Of a stretch of 64,000 nt of DNA, positions 8,906 through 17,256 are shown piece after piece. This DNA is from Hypericibacter sp049323455 (GTDB lineage Bacteria; Pseudomonadota; Alphaproteobacteria; Dongiales; Dongiaceae), in assembly GCA_049323455.1 (NCBI GenBank), contig JBMONF010000008.1, positions 1 to 64,000 of the forward strand, in the 5' to 3' direction. A program made the position numbers and the translations under genes. The notes under the pieces are model-generated. The model searched no databases. It had not been told where the DNA came from and was given only the letters and a program-made list of their open reading frames with translations. Numbering within the stretch: position 1 is the first letter of the stretch; each line of letters begins with the position of its first letter.

Positions 8906-9385
8906 TTACTGCCCGGCGCTGAGCATGGCCATCAGCAGGGCGACCTTGTCCTGGTGCGTGCGGTAGAAGGCGACGTTCGCGTCGTTGAACTTGCTGCGAT
9001 CGAGGGTGCCGGCCTGCGCCGGATCAGCTTCCAACCGCGCGGCCAGCATCGACTGCCCGAGCGCGGCCGTGCCGACGAGATAGTCCTTGGCCGTGAAGCC
9101 GTGCTTGACCAACAGGTCGTGGACGGAGGGCTCGGCCTCGAGCTTCGCCGCCATGTCGTCGAGCGACGTGACGCCGCTGAGATCGAGCTGTGGCTGAGCC
9201 GTAGGCTGGGTGGCGGCGTCGCGCGCCAAGGCCAGAGCCCGTTCGAGGAAATCCTCCGTCAGGTTGTACCGGGTGACGGCGGCCTGATCGGCGGCGGTGA
9301 GACCGCCGGCGAACGCCGGCGGGGCGAGAACGAACGCGAGAGCCAGAATCGCAAAGATCGACAGCAAACGACGGACGAGACGCAT
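8906..9385 (-). CDS. Hypothetical exported protein
   Basis: A 159-residue protein with a clear signal peptide: basic MRLVRR, a hydrophobic core at about 7-20 and an APPAFAG cleavage region near residue 26. The mature part is mostly helical and rich in Ala, Leu, Asp and Gln, with no cysteines and no catalytic motif I recognise. ATG 9385 was chosen because the signal peptide starts there and AGGGAG lies upstream. It ends in a predicted helix (VALLMAMLSAGQ). I do not recognise the family. It stands alone between a repeat element and queC. Confidence 0.7.
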   Translation of the reverse strand: MRLVRRLLSIFAILALAFVLAPPAFAGGLTAADQAAVTRYNLTEDFLERALALARDAATQPTAQPQLDLSGVTSLDDMAAKLEAEPSVHDLLVKHGFTAKDYLVGTAALGQSMLAARLEADPAQAGTLDRSKFNDANVAFYRTHQDKVALLMAMLSAGQ

Positions 9386-9489
9386 GCGGGTCGCTCCCTT
9401 TCCTTGTGGCCCTTCCCTCTCGCGGGCCCTCGGTCGAGAGGACCCGAATCCAGGTAGCACGCCGCAGCCGGACAAGGAACCGGTTTCGG

Positions 9490-10200
9490 CTAACGCAGCG
9501 TGGCATTTCGGTGTTCCCGCACGGCTTCGATCCAGTAGTCCGGATCCTCGTAGGCGGTCGGGTCCTCGACGCCGGCGAGATGAAACGCCTCGCGCCGCTC
9601 GACGCAGGTGCCGCAACGCCCGCAATGAAGCGCTCCGCCCTTGTAGCAGGACCAGGTCTCGGCGAAGGGCACGCCGAGCCTGGCACCCTCGCGCACGATG
9701 TCGGCCTTGCCGAGCGTGAGGAACGGCGTGACGAGCGCGATATTCGCGAGCCCGTCGAGGGCCGCCCGCTGCATCGCCGCGAAGGCCTCGACGAAGGCAG
9801 GCCGGCAGTCGGGATAGATGAAATGATCGCCGCCATGCACGGCGGCCGCCACCGCGTCGGCCTGCTGCGCCACCGCGACGCCGAAGGCGATCGCCAGCAT
9901 GATGGCGTTGCGGTTCGGCACCACGGTGGCGCGCATGGTCTCCTCGGCATAGTGGCCGTCGGGCACCGCACCGCCGCCCGTCAAAGCCGATCCGGTGAGG
10001 AGGCGCCCGACCGCGGCGATGTCGACGAGGTCGTGCGGCGCCTTCAGCCGCTCCGCGCAGCGGCGCGCATGGTCGAGCTCTTTCTTGTGCCTCTGGCCGT
10101 AATCGAAGGAAAGCAAGCGGAGGAGCGCTCCCTCGGCCGCCGCCTTGTGCGCGAGCGTGACCGAATCCAATCCGCCGGAGCAGACGACGATGGTCTTCAA
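9490..10200 (-). CDS. queC: 7-cyano-7-deazaguanine synthase (QueC)
   Basis: A 236-residue ATP-dependent enzyme converting 7-carboxy-7-deazaguanine to preQ0 in queuosine synthesis. Visible are the PP-loop SGGLDS at 8-13, DYGQRHKKEL at 33-42, VPNRNAIML at 94-102, GGDHFIYPDCRP at 123-134 and the zinc site C185-x7-C193-x2-C196-x2-C199. I place the start at TTG 10200 because AGGGAG lies 6 nt upstream and the protein then begins MKTIVVCSGGLDS like its relatives. An in-frame GTG at 10230 would add ten unconserved residues. No other que genes are in the window. Confidence 0.93.
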   Translation of the reverse strand: MKTIVVCSGGLDSVTLAHKAAAEGALLRLLSFDYGQRHKKELDHARRCAERLKAPHDLVDIAAVGRLLTGSALTGGGAVPDGHYAEETMRATVVPNRNAIMLAIAFGVAVAQQADAVAAAVHGGDHFIYPDCRPAFVEAFAAMQRAALDGLANIALVTPFLTLGKADIVREGARLGVPFAETWSCYKGGALHCGRCGTCVERREAFHLAGVEDPTAYEDPDYWIEAVREHRNATLR

Positions 10201-10274
10201 GAGTGTCTCCCTGTTTTGACCGGGTGGCACGCCGATCGGCGCTGGGCGGCCTATGCCATTTCCGTTTGAGTTAA

Positions 10275-10420
10275 TTTGCCGCTCACCTCTCCCAGCTTCG
10301 GGTAAGGCTCGACATTCGTCTTGCCAGCCCTCCGCAACCCTCTCCTTCCGCTGACGCGGGCGGAGAGGTCAAGAAGAGCGCACCCTCGCCCCCGTGCAAG
10401 TGACCGAAGGAAGGGGGAAC
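10275..10420. repeat. Intergenic palindromic repeat cluster (family C)
   Basis: This occupies most of the 317-bp gap between queC and the TPR gene. It contains cccagcttcgggtaaggctc (shared with 50375-50394), the word ccctccgcaaccctctcc, and the hairpin ctccttccgctgacgcgggcggag (compare 30-60 at the window start). The remaining ~95 bp up to 10517 shows no coding signal. Confidence 0.6.
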
Positions 10421-10517
10421 AATCTTGCTCGACATGATTGCAATTATGCACCGATGCCGATCGCTCCGCGAACCTCTGCTTGCCGAAACGCCAGCTCGTC
10501 GATGCGGTGCTCGAACG

Positions 10518-11120
10518 CTAGATCGCCTTCTCCTGAAGCCGGCGCCGGATCGCCTCGGCGTTCATGCGGGCACCCTCCATCTGCGGGTCGATCACGAGCG
10601 CGCGCTCGAAAGCATCGAGCGCCTGCTCGTCGTGATCGAGCTCGGCCTGCACCAGCCCCAGGCCCGAAAGGGCGCCGAAGTGACGCGGCTCCAGCTCCAG
10701 CGTGCGTTCGATCTCGTCGAGCGAGGCCCGATAGTCGCCGATCATGTAGTGGACGGTCGCGAGCTTGTTCCAGCCTTCCGCGAAATCGGGCGCGATCCGG
10801 GTCACGCGGTCGAAGGCATCGAGTGCGGTCTTGAAGTCGGAGGCCGACATGGCGCCGATACCCTCGTTCATGAGCCGGGTCACTTCCGCGTTGTCCGACT
10901 GCATCCAGAGCGCCCAGATCAGCTGCTCGATGGCACGGGCCGTGGGCGGATCGGGCGCCTTGCGGAGCAGATCGAACAGCTCGTCGAGACGCGGATCCTT
11001 CTGGTCGGCAAAGGCTGCTGCCATCGGCACGGCCGCGAGCCCCACTGCCAGCAGAAGCACGCAGGCCGCGTCGCGCAGTATCCGCCACAGAGCGTCGAAG
11101 CGTCGGCTCGCCATGGCCAT
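10518..11120 (-). CDS. Exported TPR-repeat protein
   Basis: A 200-residue protein with an N-terminal hydrophobic segment (about 17-36, ending AAAFADQ), consistent with export to the periplasm. It is followed by about three tetratricopeptide repeats at roughly 77-110, 111-144 and 145-178. The second shows WNKLATVHYMIGDYRASLDE and the third ALSGLGLVQAELDHDEQALD, both typical TPR helix-turn-helix patterns. TPRs mediate protein-protein contacts, and no partner is suggested by context. It is divergent from the DUF2817 gene, with about 140 bp between. Confidence 0.8.
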   Translation of the reverse strand: MAMASRRFDALWRILRDAACVLLLAVGLAAVPMAAAFADQKDPRLDELFDLLRKAPDPPTARAIEQLIWALWMQSDNAEVTRLMNEGIGAMSASDFKTALDAFDRVTRIAPDFAEGWNKLATVHYMIGDYRASLDEIERTLELEPRHFGALSGLGLVQAELDHDEQALDAFERALVIDPQMEGARMNAEAIRRRLQEKAI

Positions 11121-11259
11121 CGCCGGAAGGACTGGTTTCTTCTTTCTTGAGTCAATATGGCGCCGTCGTCGCCCCGGCCCAACGGCGAAGAGCGCTTGCC
11201 AGGCCCAAGGGCGCTGCCGGAAAGTGGCCCTCCCGGGGCCCGCTGCAGGAGACCCGCCC

Positions 11260-12345
11260 TTGCCCGCAACGGCTTATTTCTCAGCGAGTTACGCTGAAGC
11301 CCGCGACAAGTTCCTGGCCGCGGCCAAGGCCGCTGGCGCCCGGCTCCAGCGCTATCAAAATCCCGCGAGCGGGCCCGCCGGAGAGGCGCTCATCGCCGAT
11401 ATCGCCCGGCTCGGACCCGAACGGCCCGAGCGCGTGCTGCTCCTGCTGTCGGCGACGCATGGCGTGGAAGGCTTTCTCGGGTCGGGCATCGAAGTGGGTT
11501 TGCTCGAGAGCGGATCGTGGCGCGACCTGCCCAAGGGCATCGGCTGCGCGATTCTGCATGGGCTCAACCCCTACGGCTTCGCCTGGCTCCGGCGCACCAA
11601 CGAGGACAATATCGACCTCAACCGCAACTTCGTGGACCATGCCACGCCGCATCCCGAGAATCCGGGCTACGAAGAGCTGCGCGAGGCCATCTGCCCGGCC
11701 GACTGGTCGGCGTCGGCCCGCGCCGCGACGGATGCGATACTCGCGGCCTATGGCGAGAAACACGGCGCGGCTGCGCTGCAGGCCGCGATCACCTCGGGCC
11801 AGTACCGCCATGCCGACGGCGTGTTCTATGGCGGGCGCGCCGCGGCCTGGTCGAACCGCCTGCTGACGCGGCTTGCGACCGAAATCGCCCGGAGCGCGCG
11901 CGCCCTCGCCGTGATCGATCTCCATAGCGGGCTCGGGCCCTATGGCTATGGCGAGATCATGAACGGTCACGCGGCAGGGACGCCCGGCTTTGCGCGCATC
12001 CGCGACTGGTTCGGCGGCGAGGACACCTCGGGCGAGGACGGCAACTCCTCCTCCGCGCCGGTCGAGGGCGACACACTGGCCGGCATCGAGCGCGCCACGC
12101 CGGATATCGCCGTCAGCGGCATCACGCTCGAATACGGCACTCTGCCGCTCAAGCAGATGATCGACGCGGTGCGCGCCGACAACTGGCTCCATGTGCATGG
12201 GCGGCTCGATTCGGCGCAAGGCCGCGCCATCAAGGCCGAGATCCGCGCCGCCTTCTATCCCGACAAGGACGACTGGAAGAAGATGGTGTGGGAGCGCGGC
12301 GCCGACGTGATCCGCCGCATGGCGCGAGGCTTGGCGGAGAGCTGA
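11260..12345 (+). CDS. DUF2817 family protein (M14 carboxypeptidase-like)
   Basis: A 361-residue member of the DUF2817 family, distantly related to zinc carboxypeptidases. It opens with the typical YFSASYAEARDKF. The probable zinc motif H67-x2-E70 lies in LLSATHGVEGFLGS, followed by LNPYGFAWLRRTNEDNIDLNRN-type M14 features and IDLHSGLGPYG (third ligand His, about 214) and ITLEYGT near 290. The best start is TTG at 11260 with GGAG 8 nt upstream; the open frame extends to 10765 but overlaps the divergent TPR gene and is not family-like there. No signal peptide. The function is uncharacterised and probably hydrolytic. Confidence 0.82.
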   Translation: MPATAYFSASYAEARDKFLAAAKAAGARLQRYQNPASGPAGEALIADIARLGPERPERVLLLLSATHGVEGFLGSGIEVGLLESGSWRDLPKGIGCAILHGLNPYGFAWLRRTNEDNIDLNRNFVDHATPHPENPGYEELREAICPADWSASARAATDAILAAYGEKHGAAALQAAITSGQYRHADGVFYGGRAAAWSNRLLTRLATEIARSARALAVIDLHSGLGPYGYGEIMNGHAAGTPGFARIRDWFGGEDTSGEDGNSSSAPVEGDTLAGIERATPDIAVSGITLEYGTLPLKQMIDAVRADNWLHVHGRLDSAQGRAIKAEIRAAFYPDKDDWKKMVWERGADVIRRMARGLAES

Positions 12346-12375
12346 GGGGAAAAACGGCACTCGCGGCTTCTCGAT

Positions 12376-12522
12376 GTCATGCCCACGAAGGTAGGCATCC
12401 ATGAACACCGGCCCCGACAACGAGAACCCGCCCGCTAAGCCCGTGTTCGTGGGCTCCCGCCGGAGCCTGTCCTCGGGCCGGCCCCTGGCCGGACCCGGGG
12501 ACGGGAGCGACGATGAAAAGCG
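12376..12522. repeat. Intergenic repeat-like region between convergent genes
   Basis: It begins gtcatgcccacgaaggtagg, followed by catccatgaacaccggcccc, a common kind of alphaproteobacterial intergenic repeat, and continues with GC-rich inverted words (gggccggcccctggcc). No second copy occurs in this window, so the repeat status is by resemblance only. Confidence 0.35.
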
Positions 12523-12544
12523 AGGGCGGCGTGCCGATGGCGCG

Positions 12545-13900
12545 TCATTCCGCCGCTCGGGATGGCGGCGCGACGCCGGCGGCGTGCGGCAGCTTCACGC
12601 CCTCGAGCGCCTTGGGTTTCGGCCCGCCGGTCGCCCAATCGAGCAGCTCGGCGGTGTGGAGCACGGGCAGCGAGCCATATCTTCCGATCTGCACCAGGCA
12701 GCCGATATTGCCGGTGGCGACCAGCGCGGCGCCGGTGGCTTCGAGATTGCCCGCTTTGCGCTTGCCCAGCTCGGTCGCGATCTCGGGCTGCAACAAGTTG
12801 TAGGTGCCGGCCGAGCCGCAGCAGAGATGGCTCTCGGCCGGCTCCTTGACGAAGAAGCCCGCGGCGCGCAGCAGCTCGACCGGCTGGCGCCTGATCTGCT
12901 GCCCGTGCTGCATCGAGCAGGCCGAATGATAGGCGATCGCGAGACCCGGCACGAAGTCGGCCGGTGCGAGGGTTCTGTCGATCCCGAGTTCGGTCAGGAG
13001 CTCGGTCACGTCGCGGGCGAGGCTCGAGATCCGTGCCGCGCGCGCGGCCCAGGCCGGATCGCTGCGCAGCATGAAGCCGTAGTCCTTCACCACCGTGCCG
13101 CAGCCCGACGCGTTGACCACGATGGCATCGAGCCCTTCCGTCTCGGCCACCCGCTCCCAGGCGGCGATGTTGGCGCGCGCGCGGGCCAGCGCGTCGTCGT
13201 CGCGCCCCAGATGGTGGGCAAGCGCGCCGCAGCAGCCGACGCCGTCGGCACGCACCACCTCGACGCCATGGCGCGCCAGGAGACGCAAGCTGGCCGCGTC
13301 GATCTCGGGCGCCATGGCCTGCTGCACGCAGGAGCCCAGCAGCGCCACGCGCCGGCGACGCACGCCTTCGGCCGGCGTGATGCGCGGGCCACGCATCTTT
13401 CCGAACGGTGCGGACAGGCGTGACGGGATCATCTCGGCCATCGCCCTGAGCCGGCCCGGCGCCAGCCTCAGAAGCGGGCGCAAGATCGCGCCGGCGCTCA
13501 AGGCGGCGCGGAACAAGGCAGGTCGCGGCAGGAGCCAGGCGAGCGACGCGCGCAAGGCGCGCTCGGGCGGCGGCCGGCGGTGCGTCTTCTCGACATGGGC
13601 GCGGCCGATATCGACCAGGTGCATGTAATGCACGCCCGACGGGCAGGTGGTCATGCAGGCGAGGCAGGAAAGACAACGGTCGATGTGGAGCGCCGTCTCG
13701 GCCGTGGCCGGGAGGTCGTGCTCCAGCATGTCCTTGATGAGATAGATGCGCCCACGCGGGGAATCGAGCTCGTCGCCCAGGAGCACATAGGTCGGGCAGG
13801 TCGCGGTGCAGAAGCCGCAATGGACGCAAGTGCGGAGAATCTTCTCGGCTTCCGCGACGTCCGGGTTCGCAAGCTGGGCGAGGGTGAAGTTGGTCTGCAT
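12545..13900 (-). CDS. glcF: Glycolate oxidase iron-sulfur subunit GlcF
   Basis: A 451-residue electron-transfer subunit of the membrane-associated glycolate oxidase. Two ferredoxin motifs, C25-x2-C28-x2-C31-x3-C35 and C76-x2-C79-x2-C82-x3-C86, would hold two [4Fe-4S] clusters. Two cysteine-rich CCG domains follow (GCCGALAHH and LCCGSAGTYNLL). Length is slightly above the E. coli protein. It is the last gene of the glcD-glcE-glcF operon and starts 10 bp after the glcE stop. Electrons probably pass on to the quinone pool. Confidence 0.94.
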   Translation of the reverse strand: MQTNFTLAQLANPDVAEAEKILRTCVHCGFCTATCPTYVLLGDELDSPRGRIYLIKDMLEHDLPATAETALHIDRCLSCLACMTTCPSGVHYMHLVDIGRAHVEKTHRRPPPERALRASLAWLLPRPALFRAALSAGAILRPLLRLAPGRLRAMAEMIPSRLSAPFGKMRGPRITPAEGVRRRRVALLGSCVQQAMAPEIDAASLRLLARHGVEVVRADGVGCCGALAHHLGRDDDALARARANIAAWERVAETEGLDAIVVNASGCGTVVKDYGFMLRSDPAWAARAARISSLARDVTELLTELGIDRTLAPADFVPGLAIAYHSACSMQHGQQIRRQPVELLRAAGFFVKEPAESHLCCGSAGTYNLLQPEIATELGKRKAGNLEATGAALVATGNIGCLVQIGRYGSLPVLHTAELLDWATGGPKPKALEGVKLPHAAGVAPPSRAAE

Positions 13901-13909
13901 AGGTCCGCC

Positions 13910-15145
13910 CTACCCCTCCGGCCTCATCCGCCCGCGATTGAGGATGTGCAGCGGATCGAAGGCCGCCTTCACCCGCGCCGTCAGTGCGGCGAGCGCCGGC
14001 GGCTCGGGCTCGAACACCGGCACGGCCCGGCGGACCGCCTCCTCGGCGCGGATCAGTGTCGCGTGGCCGCCATGCGCCGCGACCGCACCGCGCACCGCCC
14101 CCGCGTGCGCCTCGACCTCGGGCGGCAGGGCGAGCCAGACCAGCCCGCCGGCCCAGTCGAAGAAATAGCGGGCACCCGCAACGGCGTCACGCACCGCCTC
14201 GGCCGCCTTCGCGCCCGAAGCCGGCGGCACCGAGAGGCGCCAGATCGGCATGCGTTGATCGAGGCGATTGGCTGCGAAGAAGCGCGCGTCGCGAATCTCG
14301 CGCCAGAGCGCCAGCGATTCCTCGCGCTCGAGGCTCGCCACCGGGGCGCCGAAAGGCCGCAGCATCGCTTCCAGCGCCGCGGCACGATAGGCGACCGAGG
14401 CCGGTGGGCCTTCGAGCCTGAGACAGGTCGTGGACGAGCCGGCCGCGGCCACGCGGTCGATGGCGCTCGTCATCGCCTCGCCGCCGGGCAGGTGTGCCGC
14501 CCCCGAGACCTCATGCGGGCTGCCGACCGCGAGCGCCATCGCCTCGACCGCGCGGGCGTCATCGAGCCCCATGACCAGCAGGGTGCGCGTGGTCTCCGGC
14601 GCCGGATGAACGCGGATGGTAACCTCGGCCAATGCGGCCAGCGTGCCGTGGGAGCCGGCCATCAGCTTCGGCAGATCGTAGCCCGTCACGTTCTTCACCA
14701 CGCGCCCGCCGGCCTTGAAGACTTCGCCCCGGCCCGACACGCCGGCGAAGCCCAGGAAGTGGTCGCGCGCCGCCCCCGCCTTGAGGCGCCGCGGACCGCC
14801 GAGATTGCAGGCGATGGCCCCGCCGATCGTGCCGGCTCCTTCCGCGCCGCCATAGAGCGGGCCCAGATCGCAGGGCTCGAAGGCCAGCATCTGGCCGCGC
14901 TGGGCGATCATCGCCTCGATCTCCGCGAGCGAGGTGCCGGCACCGGCTTTCAGCACCAGCTCCTCCGGTTCGTAGAGCGCAATACCCTTGAGCGCCGAAA
15001 GATCGAGCACGCGGCTTGCGGCGACCGGGCGCCCCAGCCCGCGCTTGCTCGAACGTCCGACCAGCTCGAGCGGCGTGCCGCTCGCAACCGCATCGGCAAC
15101 GGCAGCCGCCAGGGCCTCGAGGTTCGTGGGCCTGACGGTCTCCAT
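13910..15145 (-). CDS. glcE: Glycolate oxidase FAD-binding subunit GlcE
   Basis: A 411-residue FAD-binding (PCMH/FAD_binding_4) subunit. Characteristic segments are TPLELVGRSSKRGLG near 24-38, LVLKAGAGTSLAEIEAMI near 63-80, GAGTIGGAIACNLGGPRR near 103-120 and VKNVTGYDLPKLMAGSHGTLA near 148-168. The ATG at 15145 is 8 bp downstream of the glcD stop and gives the family N-terminus; a longer start at 15193 would overlap glcD. It is a partner of GlcD and GlcF in oxidising glycolate to glyoxylate. Confidence 0.93.
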   Translation of the reverse strand: METVRPTNLEALAAAVADAVASGTPLELVGRSSKRGLGRPVAASRVLDLSALKGIALYEPEELVLKAGAGTSLAEIEAMIAQRGQMLAFEPCDLGPLYGGAEGAGTIGGAIACNLGGPRRLKAGAARDHFLGFAGVSGRGEVFKAGGRVVKNVTGYDLPKLMAGSHGTLAALAEVTIRVHPAPETTRTLLVMGLDDARAVEAMALAVGSPHEVSGAAHLPGGEAMTSAIDRVAAAGSSTTCLRLEGPPASVAYRAAALEAMLRPFGAPVASLEREESLALWREIRDARFFAANRLDQRMPIWRLSVPPASGAKAAEAVRDAVAGARYFFDWAGGLVWLALPPEVEAHAGAVRGAVAAHGGHATLIRAEEAVRRAVPVFEPEPPALAALTARVKAAFDPLHILNRGRMRPEG

Positions 15146-15152
15146 GGCGAGG

Positions 15153-16646
15153 TCAGAACCGCGGCAGGTCGGGATGGGGCAGGCGTCCGGCATGGATATG
15201 CATGGCGCCGAGCTCGGCGCAACGATGCAGCTCGGGGAACACCTTGCCGGGATTGAGGAGGCCCTGCTCGTCGAAGGCGCATTTGAGGCGCTGCTGCTGG
15301 GCCAGATCGGTCTCGTCGAACATGGTTCCCATCAGGTCGCGCTTCTCCACGCCCACGCCATGCTCGCCCGTGAGCACGCCGCCGACCTTGACGCAAAGTT
15401 TCAAAATGTCGGCGCCGAAGGCCTCGGCGCGCTCGAGCTCGCCCGGCTTGTTGGCGTCGTAGAGGATGAGCGGGTGCAGATTGCCGTCGCCGGCATGGAA
15501 CACGTTGGCGACGCCGAGCCCGTAACGCTCGGAGAGCTGCCTCATCTCGGCCAGCACGCGCGGCAGCTCGCGGCGCGGAATGGTGCCGTCCATGCAGTAA
15601 TAGTCGGGCGAGATGCGCCCCACCGCCGGAAAGGCAGCCTTGCGACCGGCCCAGAATTTGAGCCGCTCCTCCTCGCTGCGGGAGACGGCGATCGAGAGGG
15701 CGCCCTTGGCCCGCGCGATGCCTTCGACCCGCGCCATCAGCTCGTCGACCTCCGCCGCGGGCCCGTCGAGCTCGACGATGAGAAGCGCCTCGCAATCGAG
15801 CGGATAGCCGGCCTGGACGAAGGCCTCGGCGGCATGAATCGCGGGCTTGTCCATCATCTCCATGCCGGCCGGCACGATGCCCTCGGCGATGATGGCGGAA
15901 ACGCAATCGCCCGCCGCCTCGTTGCTGGCGAAGGCGACGAGCAGCGCCTTGGCGGTCTCGGGCTTGGGCAGGATGCGCACCGTCACCTCGGTGACGACGC
16001 CGAGCAGGCCTTCCGACCCCGTGACGATGCCCAGGAGATCGTAGCCGCCGGAATCGAGATGCTTGCCGCCAAGCCGGACCACCGTGCCGTCGATCAGCAC
16101 CATCTCGACGCCCAGCACATTGTTGGTGGTGAGGCCGTATTTGAGGCAATGGACGCCGCCCGAGTTCTCGGCCACGTTGCCACCGATGGTGCAGGCGATC
16201 TGGCTCGAGGGATCGGGCGCGTAATAGAAGCCCAGATGCTTGACCGCTTCGCTGATGGCGAGGTTGGTGACACCCGGCTGCACCACGGCGCAGCGATTGG
16301 CGGGATCGATCTCCAGCACGCGGCTGAAGCGCGCCATGCCGAGCAGGACGCCATCCGCCAAGGGCAAGGCACCCCCGCTCAATGAGGTGCCAGCGCCGCG
16401 CGGCACCACCTTGACGCCCTCGCGATGGCAGAAGGCGAGCACGGCCGAAACCTCGGCCGTGGTGCGCGGCAAGACGACCAGGAGTGGCAGCTGGCGATAG
16501 GCCGTCAGGCCGTCGGTCTCGTAGGTGCGGCGCGATTCCTCCGCGACCACGATGGCGTCGGCCGGCAGCAGGCGCCCCAGCGCCTCGGCGATCTCGCGCC
16601 GGCGTCGGATCACGGCCGCATCGGGTTCGGGCATCTTGAGCGCCAT
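15153..16646 (-). CDS. glcD: Glycolate oxidase FAD-linked catalytic subunit GlcD
   Basis: A 497-residue flavoprotein of the FAD_binding_4/FAD-oxidase_C type. The FAD-binding core reads VVPRGAGTSLSGGALPL at about 80-96, then IGGNVAENSGGVHCLKYGLTTNNVLG at about 153-178. The C-terminal half shows NVFHAGDGNLHPLIL at about 385-399 and the GGVLTGEHGVGVEKR motif near 427-441, with histidines expected to contact flavin and substrate. It is the first gene of the operon; no transcriptional regulator is adjacent. D-lactate dehydrogenase is a close relative, but the complete glcDEF set favours glycolate. Confidence 0.94.
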   Translation of the reverse strand: MALKMPEPDAAVIRRRREIAEALGRLLPADAIVVAEESRRTYETDGLTAYRQLPLLVVLPRTTAEVSAVLAFCHREGVKVVPRGAGTSLSGGALPLADGVLLGMARFSRVLEIDPANRCAVVQPGVTNLAISEAVKHLGFYYAPDPSSQIACTIGGNVAENSGGVHCLKYGLTTNNVLGVEMVLIDGTVVRLGGKHLDSGGYDLLGIVTGSEGLLGVVTEVTVRILPKPETAKALLVAFASNEAAGDCVSAIIAEGIVPAGMEMMDKPAIHAAEAFVQAGYPLDCEALLIVELDGPAAEVDELMARVEGIARAKGALSIAVSRSEEERLKFWAGRKAAFPAVGRISPDYYCMDGTIPRRELPRVLAEMRQLSERYGLGVANVFHAGDGNLHPLILYDANKPGELERAEAFGADILKLCVKVGGVLTGEHGVGVEKRDLMGTMFDETDLAQQQRLKCAFDEQGLLNPGKVFPELHRCAELGAMHIHAGRLPHPDLPRF

Positions 16647-16702
16647 GGCCGCCCTTGCTCCCTGCTCTGGAGCATATCCCGATCAGGCTGAACACCTCCC
16701 TT

Positions 16703-16779
16703 TCGTCGCCCCCGCAAAGGCGGGGCCCAAGGCCACTGCACGTCGCTTGCCCTGGGTTCCCGCTTTCGCGGGAATGACG
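16703..16779. repeat. Dispersed intergenic repeat, family B, full copy 2
   Basis: Left hairpin gcccccgcaaaggcggggc, central caaggccactgcacgtcgct, right hairpin cccgctttcgcggga followed by atgacg. It matches 6588-6666 in order and spacing. It lies in the 331-bp gap upstream of glcD, whose remaining part holds the rpmJ terminator and nothing else recognisable. Confidence 0.75.
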
Positions 16780-16890
16780 CGTGGGGGTTCGCTTCCATCC
16801 GGCCGGGATAGGCTCTCAAGGAGCAATCTGGCGGCCGGGCGGGGCCGGGTCAATGCGGCCTTGGGGCGGTGGATAGGCTCGCTCCAATGC

Positions 16891-16924
16891 AAAGGCCGCG
16901 CCGACATGGCCGGGCGCGGCCTTT
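16891..16924 (-). terminator. Probable rpmJ terminator hairpin
   Basis: A perfect 12-bp inverted repeat (aaaggccgcgcc / ggcgcggccttt) with a 10-nt loop sits 54 nt beyond the rpmJ stop on the minus strand. The stem ends in TTT on the transcript, followed by GCATT. This is consistent with intrinsic termination, though the U-tract is short. Confidence 0.6.
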
Positions 16925-16977
16925 CAGCGATGGCGAGGCCGAGCGAAGCCGGCGCCTCGCGAGCGGCGCGGCCGGGT

Positions 16978-17103
16978 TCAGCCCTGGCGGGCCTTGTAGC
17001 GCGGGTTCGTCTTGTTGATGACGTAGACGCGCCCCTTGCGCCGGACGATGCGGCAGTCCTTGTGGCGCTTCTTGGCCGACTTCAGCGAATTGATGACCTT
17101 CAT
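16978..17103 (-). CDS. rpmJ: 50S ribosomal protein L36 (zinc-free type)
   Basis: A 41-residue basic ribosomal protein beginning MKVINSLKSAKKRHKDC and ending NPRYKARQG. It is the alphaproteobacterial/YkgO-like form that lacks the C-x2-C zinc ribbon of classical L36; only one cysteine (residue 17) remains. The start is fixed by homology. It has its own consensus promoter at 17194-17222 and a terminator at 16891-16924, so it is a monocistronic unit. Confidence 0.95.
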   Translation of the reverse strand: MKVINSLKSAKKRHKDCRIVRRKGRVYVINKTNPRYKARQG

Positions 17104-17193
17104 GGCGGCGGTCCTTCGGGCGACATCCGTAAATCATTTAGGGGTGCGCAACGGCGCCCGGGACGGGGCCGCCGAGGCGGTGGAAAGCGCCGG

Positions 17194-17222
17194 AACATAG
17201 TGGGGCCGGGAGGGCCTGTCAA
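17194..17222 (-). promoter_or_regulatory. Sigma70-like promoter of rpmJ
   Basis: On the minus strand TTGACA (17217-17222), a 17-bp spacer and TATGTT (17194-17199) form a near-perfect housekeeping promoter about 90 nt upstream of the rpmJ ATG. It is the best promoter match in the window. Confidence 0.75.
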
Positions 17223-17256
17223 CCGCGGGGCGGCGTCCGGTGAAACAGTCGCTAAC

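Noticed and set aside
13580..15256. Long plus-strand open frame opposite glcE/glcF
   Set aside because: Antisense to two well-conserved subunits and has the same low-complexity composition as other antisense frames in this GC-rich DNA.
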